From the NCBI RefSeq assembly GCF_965363235.1, contig NC_134838.1, positions 18,880,441 to 18,944,440 of the forward strand: a stretch of 64,000 nt of DNA, read 5' to 3'. How positions within the stretch are numbered: the stretch's first letter is position 1; the number at the start of each line of letters is the position of its first letter. The position numbers and the translations under genes were made by a program. The stretch comes from Mytilus galloprovincialis (Eukaryota > Mollusca > Bivalvia > Mytilida > Mytilidae). Below, in pieces: positions 24,087 to 37,144 of this stretch. The notes beneath the pieces were generated by a model that did not search any database, was not told the origin of the DNA, and was given only the letters and a program-made list of their open reading frames with translations.

Positions 24087-27000
24087 CTAAAAATCCCCTT
24101 CATTCCAAAAAAAATTCTTCAATGATATAATTTTTAAAAATATTTTCTTATCTCCTTTTTTGTAATTGTTTAAATTATTCAGTATTAAATATCTTATCTA
24201 ATGGCTTAAGGCTTGATCTGTATATCAATTGTATTTCAAAAAGAAAAGAAAAAACAATTTAATATATATTTGATATAATATACAACATCTGGTTTCATAC
24301 ATCACACAAGAGATATGTCAAATTAATTTTGAAACGTTTTCAATAATCCATGGTAATTCTAAAGATTCAATTATCTTTAATAATGAGTTTCAGACATATG
24401 CAATTCATCATTGTTAAATAAGTGACAATTTATATAAATATTATTTTCATTCCTCATTTTATCATAATAAATTATCTTTTACATAATAATAAAATGATCT
24501 TTTATTAAAGTTAGAAAGGTGGAAAGCTGTTAATGCAATTAAATTCATGTTATACAACAAATGGAAGTTTTTAACGACCTTGACTGGCTATACATGTTAT
24601 AGGAAATGTTTCAAACCCACACAAATCATCTAAAAGGTGTTTTCCAAAATTAGTTAAAATAAAAAGAAGTTTGGATTGTCTCAATTGTTATTAGTCTTGT
24701 TAACTTTTTCACATCAATTCAAAGCTGCAGTAATTTTCTCAATTAGTTATTATATACAGACAAAATATACTAACCCTTCGATGATAAACTCATTCAAGCT
24801 GATTAACTAGGCTTCAGACAGTTCATCATAGTCCTTTGGCTATTTTGTATCATGTTCAATATGAACGATCTTTCTTGGTAGGTGGTCATTTTAACATGTT
24901 CTTCAATTCTTTGTCTGTTTAGAAGACTTCCATATTCTAGGTACTGTATAAATTAAATTTTCTGGAATTTACCATTACCCTGAAAGGCTCTTTAAAAATC
25001 CAGTTCATTGCAAAATTTTTAAGACTTCATTTAAAACAGCACAAATGGTCAATATTTTCAAATAGAATATGTCCAATAGCTTTGTTGAAAGATTGTTTGT
25101 TTACACAAAATAATTGTGGTGCTCATGTCTAGCCACATCAGAGAACTTAACCATCTGCAAATGACCATTGCCAAATGTTGAGGACTCCTTCTACATAAGA
25201 CAAAGAACAGCAATAAATCCATTTCCTTTGTGCCTTGTATCAAGATCTTAGTAAGAAACAGTACCTTATTCAACATCTTTGTAAAATGACAGCATTCTAA
25301 TGAAACTATGTTAATTTGAAATCCTGTTGGTTTCATTTAAAAACAAATGTTGAACTTCTGTAAACCATCTTATTTTTGACGACTTATTGTATGGTGTTTC
25401 GCCTTTTTCAGCAAATTCCTTTTCAAGATTTTCCAATTTTGATTAAGTATTTATATAAGAGATATTCCAAGTTTAACACAATCTCTTTTCATAGATTATT
25501 CTTCTACTCTTGAATAAATTGCTCATGAACAAAAGTAGTTTCAAAACTAAAAGAAATTAGATAAACAATTTTTTTAGCAATCTGACACTTGGACACCAAA
25601 CAGATGTAAAATGAAGACTATCACTACAAATTGTGCAAGTAGGGGAATACAAACAGGCACCATATCAAAAAGGTCCAAACTTTACACAAGGGTTTCATAA
25701 CCTTTTCTCACGAGCGTTGAACGAGTATAAACTAATTGCCTAAAAATGTTGCTTCATTATTTATTGTTATATTGGTCTAATGGTTAGTTAGCACCATTGG
25801 ACTACAGTGGATTCAATGTATACGTTGGATATCAAATTTCCTGGAATTTGTTGGATTACCCACACCACAAATTCAAACATTCAATGAGAAGAATTTTTTT
25901 AAAGACCTGTCAATGGCAACTTTGGCAAATCAACGAATTCAAGTTTCCACGGAAATACGATTTTTTTCATCTATCCAAGAAAATTGATACCATCAAACAC
26001 AAATGAATACAGTATACTTATACTATACAGTATAATAAGTTTATAGAGGGTAACATTATTGATTAACTATGTGCTTTGAACAATTATATAAACAGAATGT
26101 TAGGCAACCTAGGACAGGTTTTTTTTAAGACAAAACATATTTTTCAATGACATAATGTAGCCATGTTCATATCTATGTCATCTTAAACTTGATTGTGAAG
26201 TTCTGTTTTGGTGATGATGAAGGCCTCACTGTAGTTTAAAGATAAAGAACCAGATGGTAATATTTTAAAAGAATAAACCACTTGTAAGAAAATTGGAATA
26301 CTTGTGCATGATTTTGAATAAATTTTTAGTATTCTCAAAAAGACAGTCACAATATATTCTAAAGAAATGATCTTGAAAAGTCCTTTTTAATCTATTTTAT
26401 TGCTAATTGTATAATTTGCTGACAAGATGTTAATAAATTGAAAATGTACCAATTGACATTATCAAAGAGCACAATAGTCAAGACAAATAGCTTCTTTTTC
26501 ACCTCATGTCTGTGCACTTTAATTTGTTCAATCTACTTTGTGCAGAAGGATAGATCACATCTACCAACGTCATCATAAATAATCTTAAGAAAACATTTGT
26601 GTGTTACATAATTTGTTTACATCACTCATGCAACACTTGAATAACTGTTAATACAATGTAAATAATCTGGTGTTAAACCCTTCTTTATTTCTTTTCAATG
26701 AATATTACAAATTAATATACGAAGGGAGATAACTCATTTGTCCAACGGTATTTTTCTTTTGATTTAAGCAATAATCAATGCATAAATGTAAGTTTTCATA
26801 TCTACTCAAATTTATTTAAAGCTTAAATAAAGATAAGTGTTAAACATAGTTACAAATCTCTTTAGGTGGTTTAAAAATTGATATTGGGATTCTATTTCAT
26901 AGACACATTTCCTTGGTTTCATATATTCAACTAGAATACATTTTATGTAGCAATAATGAGTTTTCCTTTATTTTCCTAATACATGTATTTTTATACTTTT

Positions 27001-27415
27001 ATACAATAATCTTAAAGTAAGAGCCATTATTCATAACTTTTAAAATGACCTGCACTTGTGGACTTTAATTTTACTCTAGAAGTTTATCAAATTGAAGGAC
27101 CCAGAGTCTTATTTATGACTTTTTATGGGAAACTACAAAAACAGTTTTGACGAAAATTAAAAAGGTGCCTAAAAGTATTATAGAGTACAGATTCAGAGAA
27201 AGGTTAGAAGTTGTGGATACAAATGGGTACCCCCAAAGTAAAGCATTTGGTCAGGGAAACCCCAAATATAGTTCAGATCAAACACCAAATATGCCGACAA
27301 TGGCATTATATGGTAACCATTCTTAGATTTTTGTTTCATTTATTTTCAGATTTTGGATAAAGGAGAAAAGTGCATACTTGTGTACTATAGTGTGGAGATA
27401 TGAGGAAGTCTATGC
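24087..27415. other. Non-coding stretch
   Basis: AT-rich sequence with nothing firm. The minus ORF at 25058-25336 is open for 92 codons, but neighbouring frames are equally peptide-like with stops, so it reads more like a decayed sequence than a gene. Confidence 0.4.
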
Positions 27416-27710
27416 AGATGAAACAAGAATGTGTCCCAAGAACATGGATGCCACGTCCGCACTATCATTTCTATGTTCAGTGGACCGTGAAAATCGGATA
27501 AAATCTCTAATTTGGCATTAAAATTAGAATGATCATATCATAAGGAACATGTTTACCAAATCTCATGTTGATTGGACTTCAACTTCATCAAAAACTACCT
27601 TGACCAAAAACTTTAAGGTGAAGCAGGATGAACGGACGGATGAACGAACAAACAGCTGGACAGACCAGAAAACATAATGCCCATAAATGGGACATAAAAA
27701 TGAAATAAGA
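27416..27710. repeat. Dispersed repeat (GATTGGACTTCAACTTCATC)
   Basis: Contains GGAACATGTTTACC, GATTGGACTTCAACTTCATC, a GAACGGACGGATGAACG block and AGACCAGAAAACATAATGCC. This matches a repeat I know from bivalve sequences. The minus ORF at 27563-27754 translates it and is not a gene. Confidence 0.6.
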
Positions 27711-27838
27711 GGTGTGAAATGCATCATGTAAGTAAGTTTTAATGAACAACTCATAAAATTCTGTCATATATATATAATATAGTTCAAGAGCAGATCATAT
27801 ACAAATCATTGAGTGTTCAAAAATAAATGTTATCTAAG

Positions 27839-27844
27839 TTTATT
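27839..27844 (-). terminator. Possible DOHH polyadenylation signal
   Basis: TTTATT on the plus strand reads AATAAA on the minus strand, about 230 bp past the DOHH stop codon. Other A-rich variants exist nearby, so this is a candidate only. Confidence 0.35.
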
Positions 27845-28072
27845 TTGTTTTGCACTTCACATTATAATTTAATCTCTGAAATAAATTTCTCCATTATTAT
27901 TAAACTACAATCTTAGACATGATCAAGTTAAGTGTAAGTGATAGCACTAGTGAGTTTGAGGAGAAATTTGTTCTAACCAGCTGTAGTCTTCACAGATGAG
28001 AGCATGACAGATCACAATTCTTCTAATAAATTATCTTCCAATCCTATCAGCTTGTTAAAATCCTAACCAGTT

Positions 28073-31000
28073 CTAGGAATTTAACTTTGTTAATGAATCT
28101 GCATACTGAAATTCTTTACTCTGTTCATATTCAGACATGTCTAAAGCAACAACACAACTTTCTTTAACTACTCTCTCTTTGTCCTGTAGATATTGCTCTA
28201 AAATCTTCGTACATTCTTCAGTAGCTATAGCTCCTAAGGCCTCAGCACATTCATGTCGTACCATGGGATTCTCTTTCTCGTCACATAAATTTTCTTTCAG
28301 TTCTTGTACACATGCCTCATGTTGCATTTGACCTAATACATAGGCAATTTCATGTCGGAACAATGCACTTGAACATTTTAGTCCTGAAAATAATTTCAAA
28401 CAGTTAGAGAACTGTAGGATAATAGTTCAATTTCCATTTTACAAATTTCTTCAAATTAACCCATGTAAACATATTTCAAATTTAACAGAATCCATGGCCA
28501 ATTTTAATGGGTTTTTTTAACACAAAGTTTTTTTTTGGTATCTAACTCTGCAGTATCATAATAGTAACATTATTTGATGGCACCATTATTTGCGTTTTAT
28601 TTGCACTGTGAACTTGAAATAAATAATTCTTTACAAGAGTCACTCCTTTTTCAGTTTCAGCAAAAAATATAGTTTGAGATATCTCTTTAAAAGTGTAAGT
28701 CTTTGAGAACAAATAGAAACTATATCTAACATGTTTTAAAAATACAACCAAGTGAGGAACCTCATTAGCTGTTGCTTTCAATTGTATGTTTAATGTTATT
28801 TAAAGAGTTTTGTGTTGATGGTAGTATATTCACTTCTTTTCAAGACTCTGAACTTTTTGAGTTTGGCATATTATTTTTTTGTACATAACCATTAAGTATC
28901 ATTGAAGATCATATTATGTTGACCTCTAGATAATAACCAAATATGTAATGTGAGATATTTAAATGTAAATCTGTCTTTGAAATGTATAGCTGACTTTGCA
29001 GTTGCAAATTGTAGATGGCTGTACGGGGACCTTTAGTTCTTAATTTCTGTGTCATTTAGTCTCTTGTGGGGAGCTGTCCCGTTGGCAATCATACCACATC
29101 TACTTTTTTATATTATATAGATACTTGTACCTTATTTCTTACAATAATTTTAATATGTAATTGTTATAACCAAACAGATAATATACCTTGAGCCAAAGCT
29201 TGAACAGCTTCTGTTGTTCCTATATTCCTCAGAGAAAACATAGCTCTGTATCTGTGAAATAAAGTTGATTTTTCGTCCAGTAATTGTGTTTTTAAATTGT
29301 TAATGTCCATGTTTGTTGATGGAGGTGCTGGATCAGTAGAAAAATATGGATTCTCTGATAATTTTTCCCTTTCTTTATCTTCACTTTGAAGCCATTCAAT
29401 TCTTTCTAAAGCAAGCTGACATGTTTCTGCAACCTGATAAGATGTAATAAAATTATTACAATTATAATACAAAATATTTTTTTAATAAGATGTACGCATA
29501 TTTGTGAAGACTTTCAGAATCATAGATACTGATATGAAAATATTTTTAGATGCAGAGATGAAAAGAATTTTTAACAGAAAATAAATTATTATCAAAATGA
29601 TCATATAATAATATTCAATATTTATCAGAATTTCTTTCTGTTCCACTTTGAAATATATATATGTATATATATAAATAAAAAACCACAAACAAAGAAAGAT
29701 TACACAAGTGTTTTTTAATCAAAAGAGATTTAAACATATACATGTATGGAAATATAGAACAATGAGAATCTGTGTGCCAGGAGGCCAGGAGGTATGATTT
29801 AATAAATGTATTTGAGGTCTATTTTGAAAAATAATGATCAAACAATACCTCAATGACACTATCATCCTTATATTTTTCTAAGATTGGAACTGCATCTACA
29901 CAACCAATGGCTCCCAACGCTTCACCTGTAAGTTTGAAATTATAAAGAATATTAATTCAATCAACCACTTCTTCAAGTTATACATATCAGTATGAAATTT
30001 AGGCAATATTCAATAAATTCTAGTTCAAACTTCAGTCTCAATAATGTGATATCTTATTTTATCTGGTGCCAAAATACAGCTGATGATAATATTCTTGTCA
30101 ATTATTGAAAAAATGTATATATTCATACAAATGCTGATGAAATTTTCACTGTCCATGAATTGGACATTGTACTTTTATATTTATAGTAAAGACAATCTGA
30201 ATCAGAATCAATTATACTCTCTGTTGAAGCAGTGTAGCTACAGGTATGTAAAATACATCCAAGAAGAGAATATGGTTAACTTAATTATATCAAACCAAGG
30301 ACTTATATCTGTACATGAATTAAAAACCAGGTGCTCCGCAGGGCACAGCTTTATACGACCGCAGAGGTCGAACCCTGAACAGTTGGGGCAAGTATGGACA
30401 AAACATTCAAGCGTGATACAGCTCTGAATTTGGATTGTGATCAAATTTTTGACATTACATGGTTTTTTTTTACACAAAACAAATGTCAAGATTTTACAAA
30501 TCAATTAAAGATTTCTTCTTCAAACTTTTTAAATCTAAAATTAAATAGTTGACACAGCATAGGTTTCTGACACAGAATGAATGTGGTCTAATGAACTTAA
30601 AAGTTTTTTTTTGCCTTTGAGAAATTCACTATGCTGTTGAATATTAATCCTCTCAAAAAAATGTTTGAAGAAATTTTCTTTTTATTTATGAAATCTGAAA
30701 TGAGAAAAATTTAAACCCCCCCACCCCCCTTTTTTTTTCACATCCCCGTTTCCCTTTTTCAAAACTGATATCAATTCAAATTTCTAATGGAGTTTGCAAC
30801 AATAACTACTCTTTTAAATACATCATAAAATATTAAAATGTAAAATAAAGTGCTTGTTATCACTGAATGGTAAAGATTGGTTGGTAGTAAAAGTGAATAT
30901 ACATTGTTTATTGTATAAAACAATAAAAAAAACTGCATCAGCAACATTTTATATTGGCAAATTTCCAATGAAGTTATTTACATAAAGTTATTGGCAAATA

Positions 31001-34000
31001 AAAATAGAAAATGACATCATAGTCATGTCTGGCAAATTTCCAACATATATTATCAACTACTATTCTATACAAAGAAAGATAACTCCAATTGAAAATTAAT
31101 TGCTATTGCACAATATTGTGCAATTGGATATTTCTTGCTATAGTGCAATACTGTGCAATTGAAAATTTCTTGCTATTGCACAATACTTGATATGGAATCC
31201 TGATTTGGACCAACTTGAAAACTGGGCCCATAATCAAAAATCAAAGTACATATTTAGATAAAGCATATCAAATAAGCTCAAGAATTTAATTTTTGTTAGA
31301 ATCAAACTTAGTTTAATTTTGGACCCTTTGGACCTTAATGTAGACCAATTTGAAAACTGGACCAAAAATTAAGAATCTACATACACAGTTAGATTTGGAA
31401 TATCAAAGAACCCATTTATTCAATTTTTGATGAAATCAAACAAAGTTTAATTTTGGACCCCCATTTGGACCAACTTGAAAACTAGGCCAATAATTAAAAA
31501 TCTAAGTACATTTTTAAATTCAGCATATCAAAGAACCCCAAGGATTCAATTTTTGTTTAAATCAAACTAAGTTTAATTTTGGACCCTTTGGACCTTAATG
31601 TAGACCAATTTGAAAACGGGACCAAAAATTAAGAATCTACATACATAGTTAGATTCGGCATATCAAAGAACCCCAATTATTTAATTTTTGATGAAATCAC
31701 ACAAAGTTCAATTTTGGACCCTTTGGACCCCTTATTCCTAAACTGTTAGGACCAAAACTCCCAAAATCAAACCCAACCTTCCTTTTATGGTCATAAACCT
31801 TGTGTTTAAATTTCATAGATTTCTATTTACAATGTACTTATACTAAAGTTATGGTGCAAAAACCAAAAATAATGCTTATTTGGGCCCCTTTTTGGCCCCT
31901 AATTCATAAACTATTGTGACCTCAACTCCAAAAATCAATCCCAACCTTCCTTTTGTGGTCATAAACCTTGTGTTAAAATTTCATTGATTTCTATTTACTT
32001 ATACTAAAGTTATTGTGCGAAAACCAAGAATAATGCTTATTTGGGCCCTTTTTTGGCCCTTAATTCCTAAACTGTTGGAACCAAAACTCCCAAAATCAAT
32101 CCCAACCTTCCTTTTGTGGTCATAAACCTTGTGTCAAAATTTCATAGATTTCTATTCACTTAAACTAAAGTTATAGTGCGAAAACCAAGAAAATGCTTCA
32201 GTGTTCCAGCTAGGCCGTTTTCAGAGGGCGCGGCGCCCGCCCTTTTCCCAGTGGCGCCCTGTGCCCTTTTTACAGTTTCCAGGGCGCCCTGCCTTTTTTG
32301 AAGATCGATTGCATATTAATTTGTGCGTATTGATATGATACGCTTATTACTAAATTTTACCTGGGGAAAAGTGTATGACTTTGTTTACGACCCCAAGCTG
32401 ATCAATGGTTACAACTGGTGTCATAATCTGTTGTTATAGGTAATCCGTTTATCGGATGGGTCATTAATGATCATCAACATTAATTCATTCAAATAAAATC
32501 GGTCAGTCGGCAATTATCTTTGAAGAAATGTGCATACAACAACTTGGGCACAATTTGCGATGTTTACCGTAGTTTCATGGAGGAAACGTAATGACAGTAA
32601 GTTGGAAAACCATAATAAACTCGTTGAAGACATTGTTTTTCTTGTTTTCCGTAAAATAAACAGAAAATTCAGACGTATTTGTCATTGACTGCCTTCATTT
32701 TTGATACGAAAATAACAAAATCAGCCGCCATATTGTGATCATTTTACATCATATTTACGTACTGTTTATAATCCTCCAAAGAAGGAGCACACCCGAATAA
32801 AGAAAGATAACTCAATCTGATTTTTTTCCTAGCATTGAGTAACCCATTTACATATTCTAAAATATGTCTACATGTATCTTGCTTAAGAATATATATGTTT
32901 AGGTATTTATTTCGAGTTATGGGAAAACTTAAAGAGGGTCTTAGTAACAGTGTTGGTAGGGTGCCTTGGTCATCTTTTTCTGTATTCTTTATTTTTGATA
33001 CAATTTTTCACTGTTGCTTTATATCCTAAAATTGTGAATTTACTGAGCGCAGTTGTTTTGTGCTGTATTGCCATTAAGCACAGCAGGGGTAGAAAGGTGA
33101 AACTGGTAAAATGTGGCAGACCACAGAAACAGTATAAAACAGGTCACCTTTCAAAACATACTGCTTATAAAGTTCAACTGTGCCAAGCAATGATAAAAAA
33201 ACTTGTGTGACAAGCTGGTTGACAAGTTTTTCAGCCTTAAAAGTAGAAAGATAGAGTTCTATATGGGCTACTGATGTTGTTCTTGCATAACCTGTGATTC
33301 AATGAATAAACACAAATGTTTGATTAACATCTTTTATTAAAATATGCCCTTTTCATATTATCATATCGCGCGTTAAATGCCCTTTTTCAGGATTGGCACC
33401 CTGCCCTTTTGAAAACCTAGCTGGAACACTGTGCTTATTTGGGCCCTTTTTGGCCCCTAATTCCTAAAATGTTGGGACCAAAACTCCCAAAATCAATCCC
33501 AACCTTCCTTTTGTGGTCATAAACCTTGTGTTAAAATTTCATTGATTTCTATTCACTTTTACTAAAGTTAGAGTGCGAAAACTAAAAGTATTCGGACGAC
33601 GACGACGACAACGACGCCAACGTGATAGCAATATACGACCAAAAAATTAAAATTTTTGCGGTCGTATAAAAATTATAATCAATGGGAGATAACTCTACTT
33701 CAAAAATTAGTTACCAGTACATATTTACCTTACAAGTACAAATGATTAAGTATAGTGGATAAAGTGATCAAACAAAAAGTACAAAAACAAAAAGGCCATA
33801 TTATCATTTTATAAATTGATTTCTTAGGTTCAATTCTAATTCTTAACTTTTAAACATCTTATAGTCTTAATTTATCCTTATCATGAGGATTTTTTCTGAT
33901 TTTGCTGCAAATCCATGAAATCAATTCCTTATTCAGCCTGTTTAACTATATAGTCAAGAATATTTCTCATATCAACTTGTACCTTTGAAACCATGAACAA

Positions 34001-35177
34001 GTGTATTTTACACAGAGAGCATCATACTTAACACTTACCATATTCAGTTACAATTTAAAGTTTATGAAAAAAATTTTGGGTCACTTTGTTTTCAAGTGTT
34101 ATTGACAAAAACTATATCTGGAAAGCCTGATTTGCTGCACATCTTTGGACCTTTTCTGTGGAGTTGATATTTTTGGTTGATAAATGGTCAGATACAGTGT
34201 AATAGTAGGCAGGTTTTGGTCTAAAAGGTTATTGGTACACATATATATGCATTATGCCACTAAAATGCTTCTTCAGACATGTCAGATAAGACTAAGTGTA
34301 ACATGTATATTAGACTTCAATAAACATTTATACATTTTTCTGGGTTCTAATTTAAAACTGAATTTGCTATGATTGAATGATCATTAAGGCAGAGTTCGCG
34401 AAATCTTTTTTTCTCTGGTAGTCCTTGAAGAAAATCTACTGGTCCTCACTATTACTTCTGTTATGAAAATGCTAAAATTTCGTAAGTAGTTTTAAGTTCT
34501 TCTTTCAATTTTTTTTTTGTTTATTTATCACTAAAATTCAAAAGACAGTGACAACATTGAAAGAACAGTAAAAATTCTGGTCATATTTGAAGAATCACAG
34601 TAAAATTTAATCAAATTTGATGATAACTGTACCTGAAAATGACCGTTTGATGCCTGACAGTGAGAGCTAGTACCCTCTATTAGTATTATATACACCTTAT
34701 CGCTAATTTGGCTGACCTGGGCCGCTTGAACTTTTGACGCATACAACAATCACTTTTCCATTGTGGCGTCAGATATTTTGTTTTGTGACGTCAAATTTTT
34801 ACGGGAACCTGTGTGATATCCAGTAATGGCAGACAAATAGCGATAAGGTGTATTAAAATTAATAATATAAATCATGAATTTTACATTTTAGTACCTGCTT
34901 CATGTCGAACCATTGGTTCCTGTTCTGTATTTTCTAAAACCTCCACTAGTTTAGGAACAGCATAAGGGTTTACCATTTGACCTAAACAATAAGCTAGTTC
35001 ATGTTTGAGAAGAGCAGACGAATCTGAAAAGTTATTTGAAATGCAATCAATCGCTTGTTTACCACCTATATTTTTCAGTGTAAAAAGAGCCCTAAAACGT
35101 TCTTTCAGTGGTCTAGAAGGGTCAGATAAAACATTCCCTATTTCCTGTACATTCGAATTCGGAGTTTTACCGCTCAT
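28073..35177 (-). CDS. DOHH: Deoxyhypusine hydroxylase
   Basis: DOHH hydroxylates deoxyhypusine on eIF5A in the cytoplasm, the last step of hypusine synthesis. It is a di-iron HEAT-repeat enzyme. Four exons join cleanly with GT-AG borders: 35177-34895 (283 nt), 29925-29849 (77), 29433-29187 (247) and 28383-28073 (311), giving 305 aa against 302 in human. The four conserved His-Glu iron-ligand pairs are present: H59-E60 ([13 protein letters not shown]), H92-E93 (MVRHEAG), H213-E214 ([13 protein letters not shown]) and H246-E247 ([13 protein letters not shown]). The two halves repeat each other, as in the family. The ATG at 35175-35177 opens the first exon with no alternative Met before the conserved [13 protein letters not shown]. 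Intron 1 is about 5 kb because of transposon insertions. The gene is divergent from C9orf72. Confidence 0.95.
29025..29112 (-). repeat. Inverted fragment of GATGTGGTATGATT-type repeat in DOHH intron 3
   Basis: GTTGGCAATCATACCACATC is the reverse complement of the start of the repeat at 10297 and 40720, preceded by a diverged body. It lies in the 803-bp intron between DOHH exons 3 and 4. Confidence 0.65.
30324..33672. mobile_element. 2.3 kb interspersed repeat, copy 2, interrupted
   Basis: Same element and orientation as 3683-5959, sitting in DOHH intron 1. It starts AAACCAGGTGCTCCGCAGGG and ends GCGGTCGTATAAAAA. The repeat is interrupted by the element at 32199-33431; without that and its duplicated TGCTT it is about 2.1 kb. 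It lacks the extra internal block of copy 1 and has a much shorter GAC tract. The two copies are close enough to suggest recent spread. Confidence 0.85.
32199..33431. mobile_element. 1.23 kb nested element, CAGTGTTCCAGCTAGG ends, 5-bp TSD
   Basis: The left end CAGTGTTCCAGCTAGG is the exact reverse complement of the right end CCTAGCTGGAACACTG. TGCTT flanks both sides (32194-32198 and 33432-33436). The uninterrupted copy 1 has a single TGCTT at the matching place, so the insertion is proven by an internal empty site. Subterminal parts are also inverted (GGGCGCCCTGCCCTTTT-like). The internal ORFs (32835-33210) do not resemble a transposase. A 5-bp duplication does not fit hAT (8 bp), although the ends start CAGTG as in hAT. 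Superfamily open. Confidence 0.85.
34735..34870. repeat. Dispersed repeat (CCATTGTGGCGTCAGATATT) next to DOHH exon 1
   Basis: Shares TTTTCCATTGTG, TTTTACRGGAACCT.TGTGAT and GGCAGACAAATR blocks with 35925-36020. I recognise the wording as a mussel repeat. It ends about 25 bp from the exon 1 donor, inside intron 1. Confidence 0.6.
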
Positions 35178-35734
35178 TATTATTTCATATGTTCATAAGA
35201 GCCAGGTTACACAATCACACGTGCACACAGCAGATTTTTATTTATCCGGAAGTGGACTTTCGGATTTCTGTACATTCGGAAGGCCTTGTTATTTTACCAT
35301 TCTAACAATTATCCAAGTTTGTTGGAACTTGCCAGTGTCATCACTCAGGTAGCTCTCTAAATTCTCACTTGTTTACATCCCTAAAATATATTCAAAAGTC
35401 CTGAAACTTTCTTCTTCGGACCATTATTGAAACCTCTTCTGTTAACATCTTGTGAGGTCAGCTGATTACAGCTGTTGTTCTCTTCAGTCTCAAACAACCA
35501 CACTCAAACCAAAACATTGTTCATAAAACTAAAAGTTATTATTTTAAATCACAATCGATATATATATAATTACTTCAGCTGTTATAAAATTATTATTTGT
35601 GTAAATTTCATGTTAATCTATTGCACAGCAACATGCATGCATTCAACACTTTTCTTAGATATAGGTTATGCGGGGCATAAAGGTGTTTATCTGCATGGAA
35701 GAACTTGAAATAACATTGCCATTTCACGATGAAA

Positions 35735-35870
35735 GAAGAATTAAAAATGTCTTGCACATGGATCTTTTTATTGATTTCACGAAACACTGTGAAAAATGAA
35801 CCTTTTTCATGGCTGCACATGAATTAAAAATGGCAAAACACGTTTCACGAAAATAACCCTTTACCACCTT
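35735..35870. repeat. Dispersed repeat, family also at 15.4 kb
   Basis: Second copy of the 15405-15556 family: CACTGTGAAAAATGAACC, CATGGCTGCACATGAATT and AAATAACCCTTTACCACC blocks in the same order and orientation. Confidence 0.65.
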
Positions 35871-35924
35871 CGTCTAAAGATCTTATCGCTACTTAGAAGT
35901 GAACTACTGACATCATACAACAAT

Positions 35925-36020
35925 CATTTTCCATTGTGATGACATTAAAATTTTACAGGAACCTTTGTGATGTCTTACATGTTACAAGGCAGACAAATGA
36001 TGATATTGTAACGTTTTCGC
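35925..36020. repeat. Dispersed repeat, family also at 34.74 kb
   Basis: Diverged copy of the CCATTGTGGCGTCAG-type repeat seen at 34735-34870. It has the GGAACCT.TGTGATGT and AAGGCAGACAAATGATGATA parts. Confidence 0.5.
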
Positions 36021-37144
36021 AAACCAGTGAGAACCTTTCTAACCAACCAAACCAACCATCAGATCAAACAGACACCAACAACGAACCAAAAGAATTTTAC
36101 AGGAAATATGAATGCTCAAAATGATTACTACTACTGCCACTGCATACTGCATATCATATAAACATAGTTGCTAGGATCGCGTATAGTCCTTTTTATGCGT
36201 GTGTGTGTAAGACATGATGTTCTGAAAGTAAACACAAAATCACTTCAATTGTTATTCACCAGGCATAATATTAATAACAACTGGAACACAAATTAACCGT
36301 GAGATATAAATCTCTTAAAGCAGCAATCAACAATTAGTTATCAACATTCTGTATAACTTAGACGAACAGATAATACTACATACAAAGATATAACTAAATG
36401 TACAACATGTTCAGTATAGTCTAAAAATTATACGATTTCTATTGACATTATATTTATAACAATGCCCGTTACTTCCGGTAAAAGCGAAAGTGAAAGTAAC
36501 ATACAATTGATCAAAAGTTGTTGGTCAGAAAACACACACGTTTTCTGTCATTCTGAACATACAATATTAAAATGATTATACAATAAATAGGTACATTTAA
36601 TAATGAAATAAAATACATGCATTTACTACTATAATACAATAATAGAAAATACAGTTTGCAGAAATATAGACAAAACTATGTAGACAATATCAATAAAAAT
36701 TAAAGCACTGCTATCTGTCAAAATCATCATAATATATAAGGTCTTTTGAAGCCTTATTGTCTTCTAAATTATGACTTATCATTTTAAATGTCATCACAGT
36801 CAAAAATTGATATAGCCTTTCAAGACATCATATTTATTTGGACTATGTTGACAAAGTAAGGGATATATACTTTTATGTATTAAACACAAATAAGATATCT
36901 GTCTGAAAATTTATAGGGGTACAGTTTTATGTTGCAAATTGCAAGTACTTGGACATTTGGTGCAGTTACATTGTACAGGCTGAAAACGACTAGAAAAAGT
37001 GTAAACATGTAATTGTGTATTAAACTGCACCAAAAAATTCATCTGAAAACTATTTTTTTACAAAAAAAAAATAATCAATTTGTTATATTTTTTGCTTACA
37101 GCTTCATATACATTAGAATGGTAGAGAAACTGACTAAAAGGTGA

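Larger units (their letters stand above)
35178..37144. promoter_or_regulatory. Divergent DOHH-C9orf72 upstream region
   Basis: Intergenic space between the head-to-head genes. Near DOHH are an E-box CACGTG (35218-35223) and an ETS-type CCGGAAGTG (35246-35254), 41-80 bp upstream of its ATG. Nearer C9orf72 are an ETS-type ACTTCCGGT (36471-36479) and an IRF-like GCGAAAGTGAAAG (36484-36496). A TTTTTTGCTTACAG acceptor-like site at about 37100 and an AAAAG|GTGAAT donor-like site at about 37139 could bound a 5' untranslated mini-exon. No TATA box or CpG island is obvious. The motif matches are by eye. Confidence 0.4.

Noticed and set aside
25058..25336. 92-codon ORF on the minus strand
   Set aside because: Another frame on the same strand is equally peptide-like but broken by stops. 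No start context or recognisable domain.
32835..33210. Possible transposase in the 1.23 kb nested element
   Set aside because: Two short overlapping ORFs show no catalytic motif or zinc finger.
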